Below are positions 1 through 8,823 of a stretch of DNA of 64,000 nt, one piece after another (positions within the stretch are counted from its first letter, which is position 1; each line of letters starts with the position of its first letter). The position numbers were made by a program, and so were the translations under genes. Under the pieces are notes generated by a model that saw nothing but the letters and a program-made list of their open reading frames with translations, did no database searches and was not told the origin of the DNA. Origin of the DNA: Planctomycetota bacterium (lineage in GTDB: Bacteria > Planctomycetota > UBA1135). The stretch spans positions 62,001 to 126,000 of the forward strand of contig JASMMA010000004.1 of NCBI GenBank assembly GCA_030748415.1, written 5' to 3'.

Positions 1-106
1 GTTCGGGCATATGCAGAAAAGGATAATCAGGAAGTCTCAGTCGATACGACGGTTCGTTTCCGAAGGCTCCCCTAAAATATTCAGCTGGAACTTTCCCTCA
101 AAGAAA

Positions 107-523
107 ATGCCCCACGCCAATCTTGTTTGTAAAGCTGAGTTTTGTGCTGCCTTCCGGCTACACAATGCTGAGAAAGATTCGGCATGGAATCTGGAAACTT
201 ACGGAATCTGTAACAGTGAGAATTTCCATGGACATAACTGGCAACTTGAAGTTGAAGTTTCAGGCGAAGTTCAAGCAGATACAGGCATGGTGATGGACCT
301 ACTAAAGCTCCAGGCGATTATTGAGGAGAAAGTAATTTCACGAGTGGACCATCGAAATCTAAACCTTGATGTCGAATTCCTGTCAGGAAAACTCACAACA
401 ACCGAAAATCTTGCCATTGCTTTTTGGGCTCAAATCCAGCCAGCTCTACCCAATGGTGTCGATTTAGTCGAAATACGGCTCAAGGAAAGTAAAGCGCATT
501 CGATTCGTTATTCTGGCAAGTAG
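107..523 (+). CDS. queD: 6-carboxy-5,6,7,8-tetrahydropterin synthase / 6-pyruvoyl-tetrahydropterin synthase family (QueD-like)
   Basis: The family converts dihydroneopterin triphosphate to a tetrahydropterin in the cytoplasm, usually for queuosine (preQ0) synthesis. From the ATG at 107 the protein has 138 residues, the normal family length. H19, H41 and H43 (within HGH) fit the zinc ligands, C35 the catalytic Cys, and the DHRNLN and late Glu motifs are also present. An open frame continues upstream to base 11, but those 32 residues are basic, non-conserved and would precede the usual N-terminus, so I start at 107. Its stop (521-523) abuts folE, which makes the substrate, so a two-gene pterin operon is likely. 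Further que genes may lie to the left. The family call is secure; QueD versus eukaryotic-type PTPS is less so. Confidence 0.88.
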   Translation: MPHANLVCKAEFCAAFRLHNAEKDSAWNLETYGICNSENFHGHNWQLEVEVSGEVQADTGMVMDLLKLQAIIEEKVISRVDHRNLNLDVEFLSGKLTTTENLAIAFWAQIQPALPNGVDLVEIRLKESKAHSIRYSGK

Positions 524-525
524 TG

Positions 526-1107
526 ATGAATTCTCACACCTCCACAGAACAAGAGTCAAAATCCACCATGGAAAGTTTGGTGGAAGCATTACTGGAACAA
601 ATAGGTGAGGACCCCAAGCGTGAAGGCCTGCTGAAGACTCCCCAGAGGGTCGCGACAAGTATGGCGGACCTGACCCAGGGGTATCACCTAAGCCTAGAAG
701 AAACGGTCAACGGAGCTATTTTTCATGAAAATGCCAGTGAAATGGTATTGGTGAAGGACATCGAGTTTTATTCTCTTTGTGAACATCACCTTCTCCCTTT
801 CTTTGGAAAGATACATATTGGATATATCCCAGATGGCCAAATCGTCGGGCTTTCCAAATTGCCCCGAATCGTTGAAATGTTTGCGCGGCGGCTCCAAGTT
901 CAAGAACGGATGACTTTGCAAATTGCTGAAGCTCTCGAGGAAATATTGAGCCCCTTAGGCGTTGGAGTCGTATGCGAGGCTTCTCACCTTTGCATGATGA
1001 TGCGAGGCGTAGCTAAACAATCGAGCTCTGCGACAAGCTCTGCAATGCTTGGAAGTTTCCGGAGCGATGCAAGAACTCGAAGCGAGTTTTTGTCTTTGAT
1101 TCGCTAG
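526..1107 (+). CDS. folE: GTP cyclohydrolase I
   Basis: Cytoplasmic enzyme turning GTP into 7,8-dihydroneopterin triphosphate, the first step of folate and queuosine biosynthesis. The family hallmarks are visible: CEHHLLPF with zinc ligands Cys and His, [20 protein letters not shown], and [11 protein letters not shown] with the third zinc ligand Cys. Length (193 residues) is typical. An in-frame GTG at 523 overlaps the last base of the queD stop; the ATG at 526 is equally good and I use it. Co-directional and essentially contiguous with queD, whose substrate it makes. Confidence 0.95.
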   Translation: MNSHTSTEQESKSTMESLVEALLEQIGEDPKREGLLKTPQRVATSMADLTQGYHLSLEETVNGAIFHENASEMVLVKDIEFYSLCEHHLLPFFGKIHIGYIPDGQIVGLSKLPRIVEMFARRLQVQERMTLQIAEALEEILSPLGVGVVCEASHLCMMMRGVAKQSSSATSSAMLGSFRSDARTRSEFLSLIR

Positions 1108-1123
1108 TTTCCTTGAATGGGAA

Positions 1124-1150
1124 GGTCGGCGACAGAAACAGCCACCGACC
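1124..1150. terminator. Hairpin between convergent genes
   Basis: GGTCGG (1124-1129) pairs with CCGACC (1145-1150) in the short gap between folE and the convergent gene ending at 1162. There is no T tract on either side, so a terminator role is only suggested by position. Confidence 0.3.
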
Positions 1151-1161
1151 AGGTGAATTCT

Positions 1162-1602
1162 CTAGAAGAACATGCCGTCAAGGCTTGCTTGCAATATTGC
1201 ATTCCCTTGATAATCCCAAGCTGTGACATGCACTTCATTTTTGCTAAAAGCGTTCAACCAGTTTTGGGGAATCTGTAATTTAAGTGTGGAGGGGTCCGCT
1301 TGCTGAAATGCCAGTGGGGGATGATGGTTCACCCACGCCCATGCGGTTGCTGGAACGCGGTCATCAATCAGATCTTTTAGTTCAGGGCCCAAATCTCTGA
1401 TTTGAACCTCACGGGACAATCCCGGTGTTTTTGAGGGGTTGATAACTGCAACCCCTACCCCAAACCGGTGAATATTGGCGGTGACTTCAGGCATTTGATT
1501 GGAGAAAGCGATCTCCTGGACGAAAAGCGCGCTTGCATGAGTTGTTTTGGGGAGAAGCAAGCCAAGGCCGATCATGAGTAAGGCGGTAGTAATTTTTTTC
1601 AC
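1162..1602 (-). CDS. Small exported protein of unknown function
   Basis: A 146-residue protein with a clear Sec signal peptide (MKKIT, then a hydrophobic run, then a likely cleavage after THASA). The mature part has no Cys and no motif I recognise; its final third (HVTAWDYQGNAIL) looks beta-rich. It starts 2 nt downstream of the stop of the preceding minus-strand gene (1605-2012), so the two are almost certainly co-transcribed and may act together in the periplasm or at the surface. No function is proposed. Confidence 0.7.
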   Translation of the reverse strand: MKKITTALLMIGLGLLLPKTTHASALFVQEIAFSNQMPEVTANIHRFGVGVAVINPSKTPGLSREVQIRDLGPELKDLIDDRVPATAWAWVNHHPPLAFQQADPSTLKLQIPQNWLNAFSKNEVHVTAWDYQGNAILQASLDGMFF

Positions 1603-1604
1603 GA

Positions 1605-2012
1605 CTAAAAGCTCCCACTAAAAGTATTGGGTTCACCGGTTTCATCATGAATGATTAACTCCCATGAATCGGCAAGCATCCCTTGAGAGTTCTGGTTTTG
1701 GAAGGAACCAAAGGAAATGGAATCAGAGGGAACCGTGATTTTTGCTTTCATCCCCGAGACATACTTGTCGGGTGGATCCGAAAACCCCTCCTTGCCATCG
1801 TTGTTATTGAACATGGTCAGTTGAGCACCTTCTAATTGGGGGCAGGGGGTCTTTCCAGCGGCTATTTTGAGTCCTTTAAAGGTCCAGCCTCCATTTGCTT
1901 TTGCAGCCCCTAGAGCACGAACTTCAAGGCAGCTGGTGTCTGCAAGGACCACATTTCCTTCGCACCCATCCTGGACGAACAAAAAAGGTAATAGTGTTAA
2001 GAACCGAATCAT
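1605..2012 (-). CDS. Small exported protein of unknown function
   Basis: A 135-residue protein with a short hydrophobic N-terminus (MIRFLTLLPFLFV) and at least three Cys (in DGCEGN, DTSCLE and KTPCPQ), consistent with export and disulfides. Unlike most genes here it has a strong Shine-Dalgarno sequence (GGAGGAGG, about 5 nt before the ATG on the minus strand). First gene of a probable two-gene transcript with 1162-1602; the terminator at 2072-2104 separates it from the FG-GAP gene upstream. I do not recognise the family. Confidence 0.7.
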   Translation of the reverse strand: MIRFLTLLPFLFVQDGCEGNVVLADTSCLEVRALGAAKANGGWTFKGLKIAAGKTPCPQLEGAQLTMFNNNDGKEGFSDPPDKYVSGMKAKITVPSDSISFGSFQNQNSQGMLADSWELIIHDETGEPNTFSGSF

Positions 2013-2071
2013 TTTTTCCTCCTCCGCATATTGCGGTTAGGAGTAGAACGGATTGAATTTGATTTCGATAC

Positions 2072-2104
2072 AAAAAAACCGCGAAGTGGATAACTTCGCG
2101 GTTT
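2072..2104 (-). terminator. Rho-independent terminator of the FG-GAP gene
   Basis: On the minus strand, AAACCGCGAAG and CTTCGCGGTTT form an 11-bp stem around a 7-nt loop, followed by a run of T (the A run at 2072-2078 on the plus strand). It lies just after the stop of the FG-GAP gene (2125). Confidence 0.85.
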
Positions 2105-2124
2105 AGAAAGTGGGGATGGGGTTA

Positions 2125-4065
2125 TTAGAGCACTACTTGAGGATCGGATACATCAAGAAGCTCATCATTCAGAGCCCAGGAGACCACTGAGAAATAGACG
2201 GTATGTCCTTGGGCAGGGGGAGGTACATCGAAGGTTTGATTGCTGGTACCAGAACTGTTGGCGGTCGTTGTACCGATGCTTTGGGGGCTATTCAGCCCAG
2301 TGTTAGAAATGGTGCCCCCCAGAGCGCCAGAGTTCCCAAGGGCGGTCCCGTAGAACCAGTAAATCACAGAGTTTGGGTGGCCGTAATCGCAATGCATTTG
2401 AAGGGTTTGGCCAGCAGTTGGTGGTGTATCCAGTACGAGCTCAAAGGGGTGAGCAACTACAACTCCACCATCGATGTCACTCACGCGAACAAAGCCCGCG
2501 CGTTCGGTGGCCACCTGGAAAATGAGGGGGGTTCCTGGAGCTACAGTTGGAGGAATCGTGATTTGATGGTTCGCCGTGCCTCCAGTCACAGAAGATGCAA
2601 GGTGGAAATAATCCCCGGTGGTGCCAAACAAGAACCCGCCAATGTCCAAGTCAAATCCTTCAGCAGAAGTGGTTGGGTTCTGGTTCGTGCCAGCATAAAA
2701 GTAGACATCGCAAGCCTCGCGAAGATTCGAGACGGTGATATCCACGGTTTCGCCCTGCATGTAAGAGCTATTCACCGAAATAGTAGGAGGGTCGAGGTTG
2801 GTGTCCGGAGGAGACCAATGAGCAATGCCGCCCTGCCTGGAACCTGCCCCTGCGTTCATTCTGGATGCGGCAACAACTAGGTCGCCTGTAAGGGTTCCGT
2901 TGGAATCTCCGACTGGGGCCAATGACCACCCCATGCGATCTCCGCTTGTGCCATCAATGGTCAGAAGGGAGTCCAGGGTTGGACTTTGAAGGTCAATGAC
3001 TTCAACATGAGAGGCACCAGGTTCTCCAATTGCCAAATCAGGTTCTCCGTCGAAATTTACATCGTCAAGAAGGCCAACCGAGAAACCAAAGTGTGTATTG
3101 GAATTGCTACCGATAATTTCGTGGAGTTCGGCTTGGGTTGCCACGTTCCAAACGATGGCCGAACCTGTGCTCGAAAGAGGAGCTCCGGCGGCTAGATAAA
3201 TGGTTCCCAGAGCACCAGGGAGTATGGAAACAGAAATGCCGGCTCCATTGCCGACACCGGAGTGTTGGAAAGTTCGTGCAGAGCTGAACCCAACTCCGGG
3301 CAGAGTCGCCCAAACCTCTGCGCCGCCGCCGTTACCAAGAAAAGGTGCACCAACGGCAACTTCTTCTCCAGGGGCCACAGCGACGGGGTCACCCTGAGCA
3401 TCCAAGGAGTAACCGAACCAGGATTCGAGACCTGCTTGCCCAGCCATGAGGTAAGCGGGGTTCTCTTCCAAAGCATTGTTGGTGAAGTTGTACGCGCGAA
3501 CTTCTCCATCCATTCCATTTGCGCCAATTGCAGAGATGAGGATTTCTCGAACTCCGTCGTTGTCCAAGTCAGCTGCTTCTAGGGCAGAGCCAAGCATTTC
3601 ACCGGCGACAAGGCCATCCACGGTTGCGAGGACATCTCCGTTAGCGCCACTGAAAAGATAAACACGGCCAGAAAAGAAACCATTTGCTCCGTAATAGTAA
3701 GGGGCACCTGCGGCGAAGTCTGGGGTGCCATCAGCATTTACATCTTCAAGACCTAAAACGGAAACGCCAAGAAGATCGCCAGCACCTTCCCCGTCAACCT
3801 GAAGGAGAATCTGGCCCGTGTCACCATCTATAAGATAAACAGAGCCACTATTGCGACCTCCATTGTCAGCGCCGATGGCACCAACAAGAACTTCAGTGAA
3901 GCCGTCGCCATCAAGGTCGGGCATGCCTGAAACGGAGTAACCATAGGAATCACCGGCTGCATTGCCAGCACTGTTCCAGGCATTGAGCCAGCCTTGTTGG
4001 GATAAAAGGGAAGGGGAAAGGGCGAGGGCAAGAGCCGAGGCCAGAAGGGGAAGCGAATCGCGCAT
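2125..4065 (-). CDS. Secreted FG-GAP (integrin-alpha-like) beta-propeller protein with two C-terminal beta domains
   Basis: 646 residues with an N-terminal signal peptide (LLASALALALSPSLLSQ). Residues about 30-415 hold FG-GAP repeats with calcium-binding Asp loops, e.g. DLDGDGFTEVLVGA, DVNADGTPDFAAGAP, DLDNDGVREILISA and DVNFDGEPDLAIGEP, as in integrin alpha propellers. Residues about 428-546 and 547-646 are two beta-rich domains; the last (PPPAQGHTVYFSVVSW) resembles the C-terminal domain of the secreted proteases elsewhere in this window. Probably extracellular or surface-bound with a binding or structural role; no catalytic motif is visible. Single-gene transcript ending at the terminator at 2072-2104. 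Confidence 0.85.
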   Translation of the reverse strand: MRDSLPLLASALALALSPSLLSQQGWLNAWNSAGNAAGDSYGYSVSGMPDLDGDGFTEVLVGAIGADNGGRNSGSVYLIDGDTGQILLQVDGEGAGDLLGVSVLGLEDVNADGTPDFAAGAPYYYGANGFFSGRVYLFSGANGDVLATVDGLVAGEMLGSALEAADLDNDGVREILISAIGANGMDGEVRAYNFTNNALEENPAYLMAGQAGLESWFGYSLDAQGDPVAVAPGEEVAVGAPFLGNGGGAEVWATLPGVGFSSARTFQHSGVGNGAGISVSILPGALGTIYLAAGAPLSSTGSAIVWNVATQAELHEIIGSNSNTHFGFSVGLLDDVNFDGEPDLAIGEPGASHVEVIDLQSPTLDSLLTIDGTSGDRMGWSLAPVGDSNGTLTGDLVVAASRMNAGAGSRQGGIAHWSPPDTNLDPPTISVNSSYMQGETVDITVSNLREACDVYFYAGTNQNPTTSAEGFDLDIGGFLFGTTGDYFHLASSVTGGTANHQITIPPTVAPGTPLIFQVATERAGFVRVSDIDGGVVVAHPFELVLDTPPTAGQTLQMHCDYGHPNSVIYWFYGTALGNSGALGGTISNTGLNSPQSIGTTTANSSGTSNQTFDVPPPAQGHTVYFSVVSWALNDELLDVSDPQVVL

Positions 4066-4209
4066 TTTTGGATGGATGGGTCAAGTTGGGGAAATGTCCC
4101 AAGGGCGGCGGTTAAGAAAGCGCCGTCTGCTCAATCCTACCCGATGGAATGGAGGTTTGCAGGGGAAAGTAGAGGCCTGCTGGGTGTATGGATCTTCGCA
4201 TAGTCCTGC

Positions 4210-4215
4210 TAATCT
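4210..4215 (+). promoter_or_regulatory. Candidate -10 element placed for leaderless transcription
   Basis: TAATCT with an upstream TG (TGC-TAATCT, extended -10) ends 6 nt before the ATG at 4222, so transcription would begin at the start codon. No clear -35. Confidence 0.5.
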
Positions 4216-4221
4216 GGGCGC

Positions 4222-5754
4222 ATGAAAGGGCCCATCTCATCCTCTCTTCTGCTTCTGGTAGCTCTCTCTTGTGGAGGAGAAGCCAAAGTCGTCACCCCAA
4301 CAGAACCTGCTTCCACTAAGGAAGTTGCGACGATTGACCCGAACCCTGCCGCTGCTGGAATGGCTTGGCTGAGGGCCAAGGTGCTCCTCGATGCGACGGG
4401 CGAACCGATTCCTGGCATCCAGGTGCGACTGCTATGGAAGGATGACCTCAACGATGTTGGCCGTGTTTTTGAAACAACGGATTCCGATGGCAAGTGCAGT
4501 TTTGAGGTCCAGGCTGGGACTTTTGTGCAGTCCCTAGCGGTTGCTCCGACCCCTTCTACCGCCCCCAACTCTACGGTGATAAAAAAGCCCGTCCTCGCAG
4601 GAGCGGATATGGAGTTTGAGTTTCGCCTCCAACCAGGTGGGGTTGTTGCAGGACAGGTTTTGGATTCCACCGGCCAACCTGTTGTTGGGGCCGACATTCA
4701 CCTTTGGTTTAAAAAGCGGGAGACCCTGGCCCAGAAACCAGAATCTTCAGCGGACTTGCTGGCAACTACTCATGAAGGGGGAACTTTCACCTTAGGAGGA
4801 ATTCCTGAAGGCAACTTTATTGTGGAAGCCAAGTTTGACGGAAAAGTTTGTGTTCAGAGAGTTGGTGGTGAAATTGGGGTCGGGCAGGTACTTGATGGGT
4901 TTGAACTTTTATTGGAGCCAGCAAACCAGGTTTCGGGTTTGGCTCTTGGCGAAAGTGGTGAGCCCATTGAAGCTGCCTTGGTTATTGCTGGAATGGTTGG
5001 CCGACATGCTCGCCGCGACTCAACCCACCATGACCAGGTGTACTACTTTCCCGTTCGACAACAAGTGGGTTACTCGAATGCTGATGGGAGCTTCCAACTT
5101 AATTCTGTGCCAATGAGCCAAGTTTGGGCAGTGGAAGCAAAGCACTTGGACTATCAACCTCTTCGTACTCGACTCATGCCTGGTGCAGGTAGCTTGGATT
5201 TGGAAATGACTCGAGGTTATCGCCTAGGTGGAATTGTTCATGATACAAATGGAAACCCAATCCCCAAGGCTTATCTGCGCCTTCGTGGGGAACAGGAGCG
5301 AGAGCGCCGTGCCCAACGAAATGGAAAATTTCAATTCAAAGGGTTGTTCGCAGACATCGAGGCGGCTCTTTTGGTTTATTCACCTGGATTTGCCGTTCAA
5401 ACTCTTTGGCCGGTTGATTTGGAAGCTGGTCAAGAGGAAATGCAAGTGGAACTTAAGCCTGGCTCCCTTGTTGTCGGGAACATCTTTGATGGAAGTGGTG
5501 CCCCGCTCCAAGACCTGCGCATCGAAGTCGTTCTTCCTGATTTAGGTGGCCCCGAGGGTTTGGAATTTCCCGGAAATCACCCTTGGCGAGAGTTTGGATT
5601 AGGGGTCACCCAGTCCGGGCCCGATGGTTCCTTCTTCTTGTCTGATTTGCCCAGTGGCCCACAAACATTGCGAGCATATCGAGCTGATGGAAGTCTTGTG
5701 AGTGAAATAGAGGTGTTAGCTGGAGATGAAACCGTCTCTTGGGAAGTGAAATAA
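4222..5754 (+). CDS. Lipoprotein with carboxypeptidase-regulatory-like (CarboxypepD_reg) repeats
   Basis: 510 residues. The N-terminus (SSLLLLVALSCGGE) is a lipoprotein signal with lipobox ALSC. The rest is a chain of about five beta-sandwich repeats of the transthyretin-like/CarboxypepD_reg type, each with the pattern G-x-V-x-D-x-x-G-x-P-I/V-x-G-A followed by D-x-x-G-x-F and L-P-x-G (e.g. VVAGQVLDSTGQPVVGADI; DPDGSFFLSDLPSG-like). No catalytic residues are apparent, so a structural or binding role at the cell envelope is likely. It is related in architecture to the 1000-residue protein at 59287-62289. The ATG is preceded by a well-placed -10 and no Shine-Dalgarno sequence. Confidence 0.82.
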   Translation: MKGPISSSLLLLVALSCGGEAKVVTPTEPASTKEVATIDPNPAAAGMAWLRAKVLLDATGEPIPGIQVRLLWKDDLNDVGRVFETTDSDGKCSFEVQAGTFVQSLAVAPTPSTAPNSTVIKKPVLAGADMEFEFRLQPGGVVAGQVLDSTGQPVVGADIHLWFKKRETLAQKPESSADLLATTHEGGTFTLGGIPEGNFIVEAKFDGKVCVQRVGGEIGVGQVLDGFELLLEPANQVSGLALGESGEPIEAALVIAGMVGRHARRDSTHHDQVYYFPVRQQVGYSNADGSFQLNSVPMSQVWAVEAKHLDYQPLRTRLMPGAGSLDLEMTRGYRLGGIVHDTNGNPIPKAYLRLRGEQERERRAQRNGKFQFKGLFADIEAALLVYSPGFAVQTLWPVDLEAGQEEMQVELKPGSLVVGNIFDGSGAPLQDLRIEVVLPDLGGPEGLEFPGNHPWREFGLGVTQSGPDGSFFLSDLPSGPQTLRAYRADGSLVSEIEVLAGDETVSWEVK

Positions 5755-5756
5755 GT

Positions 5757-6971
5757 TTGTCCTCATTCTCCGTTGATCATCTATTGGACTCTCGCCGAGA
5801 GGGACAAGAGCAGAGCGATGAAGAAATCCGTGCTTTCATTGATGGTGTTGTATCCGGTGCCGTTAGTCGCCCCCAGGCTGCGGCGTGGTTGGCATTCGTT
5901 TTCGTTCATGGAATGACCGATGCCGAAACTGTTTCCCTAACTCGGGCAATGACCGAGTCTGGCGAAACGCTGTCCTGGCCCGGAATGGAAGGCCCATTTG
6001 TCGATAAACATTCCACAGGTGGGGTAGGGGATAAAGTTTCCCTCGTTCTTGCTCCAATGTGGGCTGCTATGGGATTGCGGGTACCCATGCTTTCGGGCCG
6101 TGGCTTAGGTATTACAGGCGGTACTCTTGACAAGTTGGAATCCATACCAGGGTTTCGAACCGATTTGACTCCCGATGAATTGCGACCCGTTTTGGAGACA
6201 GCTGGTTGCTTTATTAATGGACAAACCGCAAGCATCGCTCCTGCAGATCGAATTCTCTACGCCCTTCGCGATGAAACCCAAACAGTTCCTTCGATTCCCT
6301 TGATTACTTCGAGTATTCTTTCAAAGAAATTAGTGGAAGGGATTGACCGTTTGGTTTTGGATGTGAAGTGTGGAAGTGGTGCCTTTATGAAAACGCGTGC
6401 CGAAGCCAAAGCACTCTCCGATTCACTTGTGCGTGTAGGTTGCGGGGCCGGTGTTGAAACAAGTGCCCATGTAACGGATATGTCTGCCCCGCTGGGTCGA
6501 ACGATTGGGAATGCCTTAGAAGTTCAAGAGGCAGTCGAAACATTACAAGGAAATGGGCCGCCTGATTTGATTGAGTTATGTGCTCAGTTGAGTGGTAATC
6601 CGGCTGCGGCAAGGGAATCCTTAGATGACGGCTCTGCTTGGGAAAAATGGTGTGCAATGGTTCGTGGCCAGGGTGGGGACCCTGAAGCACCTCTGTTAGG
6701 AGCTGACTGCGGAATTGAGGTTTTTGAGTCTCCAGCGGATGGCATTCTTCAAAGTAGCGACGCGGGTGAATTGGGTATGGCTGCTTTCCGATTGGGTGCA
6801 GGTCGCACCCGGGCCGAGGATTCTGTTCATCCCGGCGTCGGATTGAAACTTTTTGCTAGGGTCGGGGATTCCGTTCATGTAGGTCAGCCGTTGGCTAGCA
6901 TTTATCACGATGAAGCGAAGGGTCTTGAAGAAGCACGGGCTCACCTATTGCGTGGATTCGTTGTGGGCTAA
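5757..6971 (+). CDS. Thymidine phosphorylase / pyrimidine-nucleoside phosphorylase
   Basis: Cytoplasmic enzyme splitting thymidine (or uridine) with phosphate into base and (deoxy)ribose-1-phosphate. Signatures: VDKHSTGGVGDKVSLVL (phosphate binding), the family motif SGRGLGITGGTLDKLES, KKLVEGIDRLVLDVKCGSGAF, and a C-terminal domain of the pyrimidine-phosphorylase type (ELGMAAFRLGAGR). About 404-410 residues, slightly shorter than the usual 430-440. No ATG is available: TTG at 5757, just after the upstream stop (5752-5754), avoids overlap; TTG at 5739 is an alternative. Thymidine versus broad pyrimidine specificity cannot be decided here. Followed after 14 nt by an rsmJ-like gene. Confidence 0.9.
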   Translation: MSSFSVDHLLDSRREGQEQSDEEIRAFIDGVVSGAVSRPQAAAWLAFVFVHGMTDAETVSLTRAMTESGETLSWPGMEGPFVDKHSTGGVGDKVSLVLAPMWAAMGLRVPMLSGRGLGITGGTLDKLESIPGFRTDLTPDELRPVLETAGCFINGQTASIAPADRILYALRDETQTVPSIPLITSSILSKKLVEGIDRLVLDVKCGSGAFMKTRAEAKALSDSLVRVGCGAGVETSAHVTDMSAPLGRTIGNALEVQEAVETLQGNGPPDLIELCAQLSGNPAAARESLDDGSAWEKWCAMVRGQGGDPEAPLLGADCGIEVFESPADGILQSSDAGELGMAAFRLGAGRTRAEDSVHPGVGLKLFARVGDSVHVGQPLASIYHDEAKGLEEARAHLLRGFVVG

Positions 6972-6985
6972 AGGTATTTCCATTT

Positions 6986-7582
6986 ATGTTGAGACTGGAC
7001 TTTGTTGATGGAACCCTTGGCTGGCGCCGTCGGCATGGTGGCGGGCGAGGTCAAGCGGTTGCCAAAGCCGTTGGCTTGCGCGCCGGAGTGCCGCCCCCCA
7101 AAGTATTGGATTGCACCGCTGGGCTGGGGCGCGATGCATTTATTTTGGCAACCCTTGGTTGTCAGGTCTTGGGCTTAGAGCGGAACTCGGTTGTTGCATC
7201 TGCCCTAATCGATGCTCTCCAACGCGCACAAGAAGATGAGGTCACGGCTAAAGCAATGGGCGGGCGGCTTTCTTTTTTGGAGGCGGACTCCCTTCAAGTT
7301 TTGCCCGAGTTTGTTTCATCTTTTCAACCCCAGGTTCTTTTTGTTGACCCGATGCACCCACCGCGCTCCAAGTCGGCACTCGTAAAAAAAGAGATGCGAA
7401 TTCTTCGCGAAGAAGTTGGGGTTGATGCCGATGCAGAGGAATTGTTGCGCTTAGCTCTCCGCCAAGGTGTTCCGCGAGTGGTTGTCAAAATGCCACGCCG
7501 TGCTGATGCCTGGGTTAAGTCCCCTCGGCACCAAATCATGGGACGGAGTACTCGTTTCGACATATTCATTAACACCAGCTAA
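6986..7582 (+). CDS. rsmJ: RsmJ-like 16S rRNA (guanine-1516-N2) methyltransferase
   Basis: A 198-residue SAM-dependent methyltransferase of the DUF548/RsmJ type. The SAM-binding loop is VLDCTAGLGRDAFILATLG, followed by the acidic strand LGLERN. The RsmJ hallmark is present: LFVDPMHPPRSKSALVKKEMR, where enteric RsmJ has DPMFPH..KSALVKKEMR, and then VVVKMPRRA. The protein lacks the roughly 40-50 residue N-terminal extension of the enteric enzymes and starts directly at LDFVDGTLGWRR. It lies between thymidine phosphorylase and nadA in a compact plus-strand group. The family call is good; the exact target guanine is inferred. Confidence 0.8.
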   Translation: MLRLDFVDGTLGWRRRHGGGRGQAVAKAVGLRAGVPPPKVLDCTAGLGRDAFILATLGCQVLGLERNSVVASALIDALQRAQEDEVTAKAMGGRLSFLEADSLQVLPEFVSSFQPQVLFVDPMHPPRSKSALVKKEMRILREEVGVDADAEELLRLALRQGVPRVVVKMPRRADAWVKSPRHQIMGRSTRFDIFINTS

Positions 7583-7593
7583 AATAGATGCCT

Positions 7594-8550
7594 ATGAACC
7601 CCTTTAGCCACCTTACTGATGTTCCCGAAGCCTCGGAAATTTGCGATTGGGCAACTGAGCGCGGAATCATGATATTGGCGCACAGTTATCAGGATGGGTT
7701 TTTGCAGGAAGCCGCCCATTTTGTGGGGGACTCTCTTGAATTGGCCCGAAAAGCGGCCGAAGCTCAGCCTGAGGCAATTTGCTTTTGTGGTGTTCACTTT
7801 ATGGCAGAGACCGCCAACATTCTTTGTCCAGACGCGGAAGTATTTGTCCCTGATTTGGAGGCAGGCTGTTCTCTTGCCGATTCTTGCAAGGCAGTCGATT
7901 TGATTCGATACCAGGATCATCTAGAGCAAAAACTGGGTGCGCGTCCAACGACCATTGCATATGTCAATTGCTCGGCAGAAGTGAAAGCCGCAGTGGATGT
8001 AATTTGCACCAGTGGAAATGCGCGAGCGGTAGTGGATTCTATTCCAGAGGAAGATCCCATTTTGTTTGTCCCGGATATGCATCTTGGGGGCTGGCTGAAT
8101 GAAGTTACTGGCCGCGAGATGATTTTGTGGAATGGTGCCTGTGAGGTACACGAACTTTTTTCTGTAGATACATTGTTGGTGCTTCAGGAAGAGAATCCTG
8201 GCGCCATCACGATTTGTCACCCAGAATGTCCGAAGAGAGTACGTGACGCAAGCGATGAAGTATTAGGAACAGCCGGAATGCTTAAGTTAGTGAAAGCAAG
8301 CGAGGGCAAGACTTTTATTGTTGGTACAGAAGGGAACATGATTTACAGGTTTGAAAAAGAAGCCCCCCAAAATACCTATATCCCTGCTCCAGGAGCGAGC
8401 TGCGCTTGCAACCTATGTCCCTATATGCAACTAAACACCCCTGAAAAGTTATGGGCCGCTCTCCAGGAACGGGGGCCACAGGTGGTGGTTCCAGCCGAGC
8501 TTCGACCTGGCGCAGAGGCATCTCTGCGGAAAATGTTGGAAATTGTGTAA
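7594..8550 (+). CDS. nadA: Quinolinate synthase A
   Basis: [4Fe-4S] enzyme condensing iminoaspartate with dihydroxyacetone phosphate to quinolinate, in de novo NAD synthesis. The family motifs are seen: MILAHSYQDGFLQEAAHFVGDSLELARKA, CFCGVHFMAETANIL, DLEAGCSLADSC, IVGTEGNMIYR and the C-terminal CNLCPYMQLNT, supplying the cluster Cys residues. About 318 residues, normal length. ATG codons occur at 7588 and 7594; I choose 7594 because a TAAAAT hexamer (7580-7585, formed partly by the rsmJ stop) is then 8 nt upstream. nadB and nadC are not in the window. Confidence 0.93.
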   Translation: MNPFSHLTDVPEASEICDWATERGIMILAHSYQDGFLQEAAHFVGDSLELARKAAEAQPEAICFCGVHFMAETANILCPDAEVFVPDLEAGCSLADSCKAVDLIRYQDHLEQKLGARPTTIAYVNCSAEVKAAVDVICTSGNARAVVDSIPEEDPILFVPDMHLGGWLNEVTGREMILWNGACEVHELFSVDTLLVLQEENPGAITICHPECPKRVRDASDEVLGTAGMLKLVKASEGKTFIVGTEGNMIYRFEKEAPQNTYIPAPGASCACNLCPYMQLNTPEKLWAALQERGPQVVVPAELRPGAEASLRKMLEIV

Positions 8551-8704
8551 ACTCCCTGCTGGTAACGGTTTACAGCATACATACCCCCCGATTCTGAGGG
8601 ATAATTGGGCCATTTCCAAAAAAAAATAGAAATAGTTGTCCTCCAGGACCCATTTTTGGGTGTTTAGATATTGAAGGCTCTGCCTTTTGTTCCTTTTTGA
8701 ATCC

Positions 8705-8823
8705 AAGTGGGATGCAACTTTCTTGGGTTCTGCGTTAAGCATCGTGGGGATGCTGGGGCTTTTGCCCCGTATTCACTTCAGTTCGTCGCGGGTACGGCTT
8801 CGGTCGTCCCGCGATATTTTTTT
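8705..8823 (+). ncRNA. Candidate small structured RNA (or structured 3' end of nadA)
   Basis: Three strong hairpins follow each other: AGCATC/GATGCT (8738-8754), GGGGC-tttt-GCCCC (8755-8768, directly abutting the first) and the terminator stem at 8786-8814. An upstream GATGC-AAC (8711-8718) can pair instead with GTT and GCATC (8734-8743), giving two mutually exclusive folds before the terminator. No known RNA family is recognised, and no promoter is evident at its 5' end. Confidence 0.35.
8786..8823 (+). terminator. Strong rho-independent terminator
   Basis: TCGCGGG (8786-8792) pairs with CCCGCGA (8808-8814), with further inner pairing (ACG/CGT), followed by TA and seven T (8817-8823). It lies about 235 nt after the nadA stop and 40 nt before the next gene. 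Confidence 0.85.

Noticed and set aside
11..106. Upstream extension of the queD frame
   Set aside because: The 32 added residues are basic and not expected in the family, which normally begins close to the conserved zinc-binding strand.
2203..2880. 225-codon open frame antisense to the FG-GAP gene
   Set aside because: Arg/Val/Gly-rich shadow translation with no motif, opposite a coding region with repeated calcium loops.
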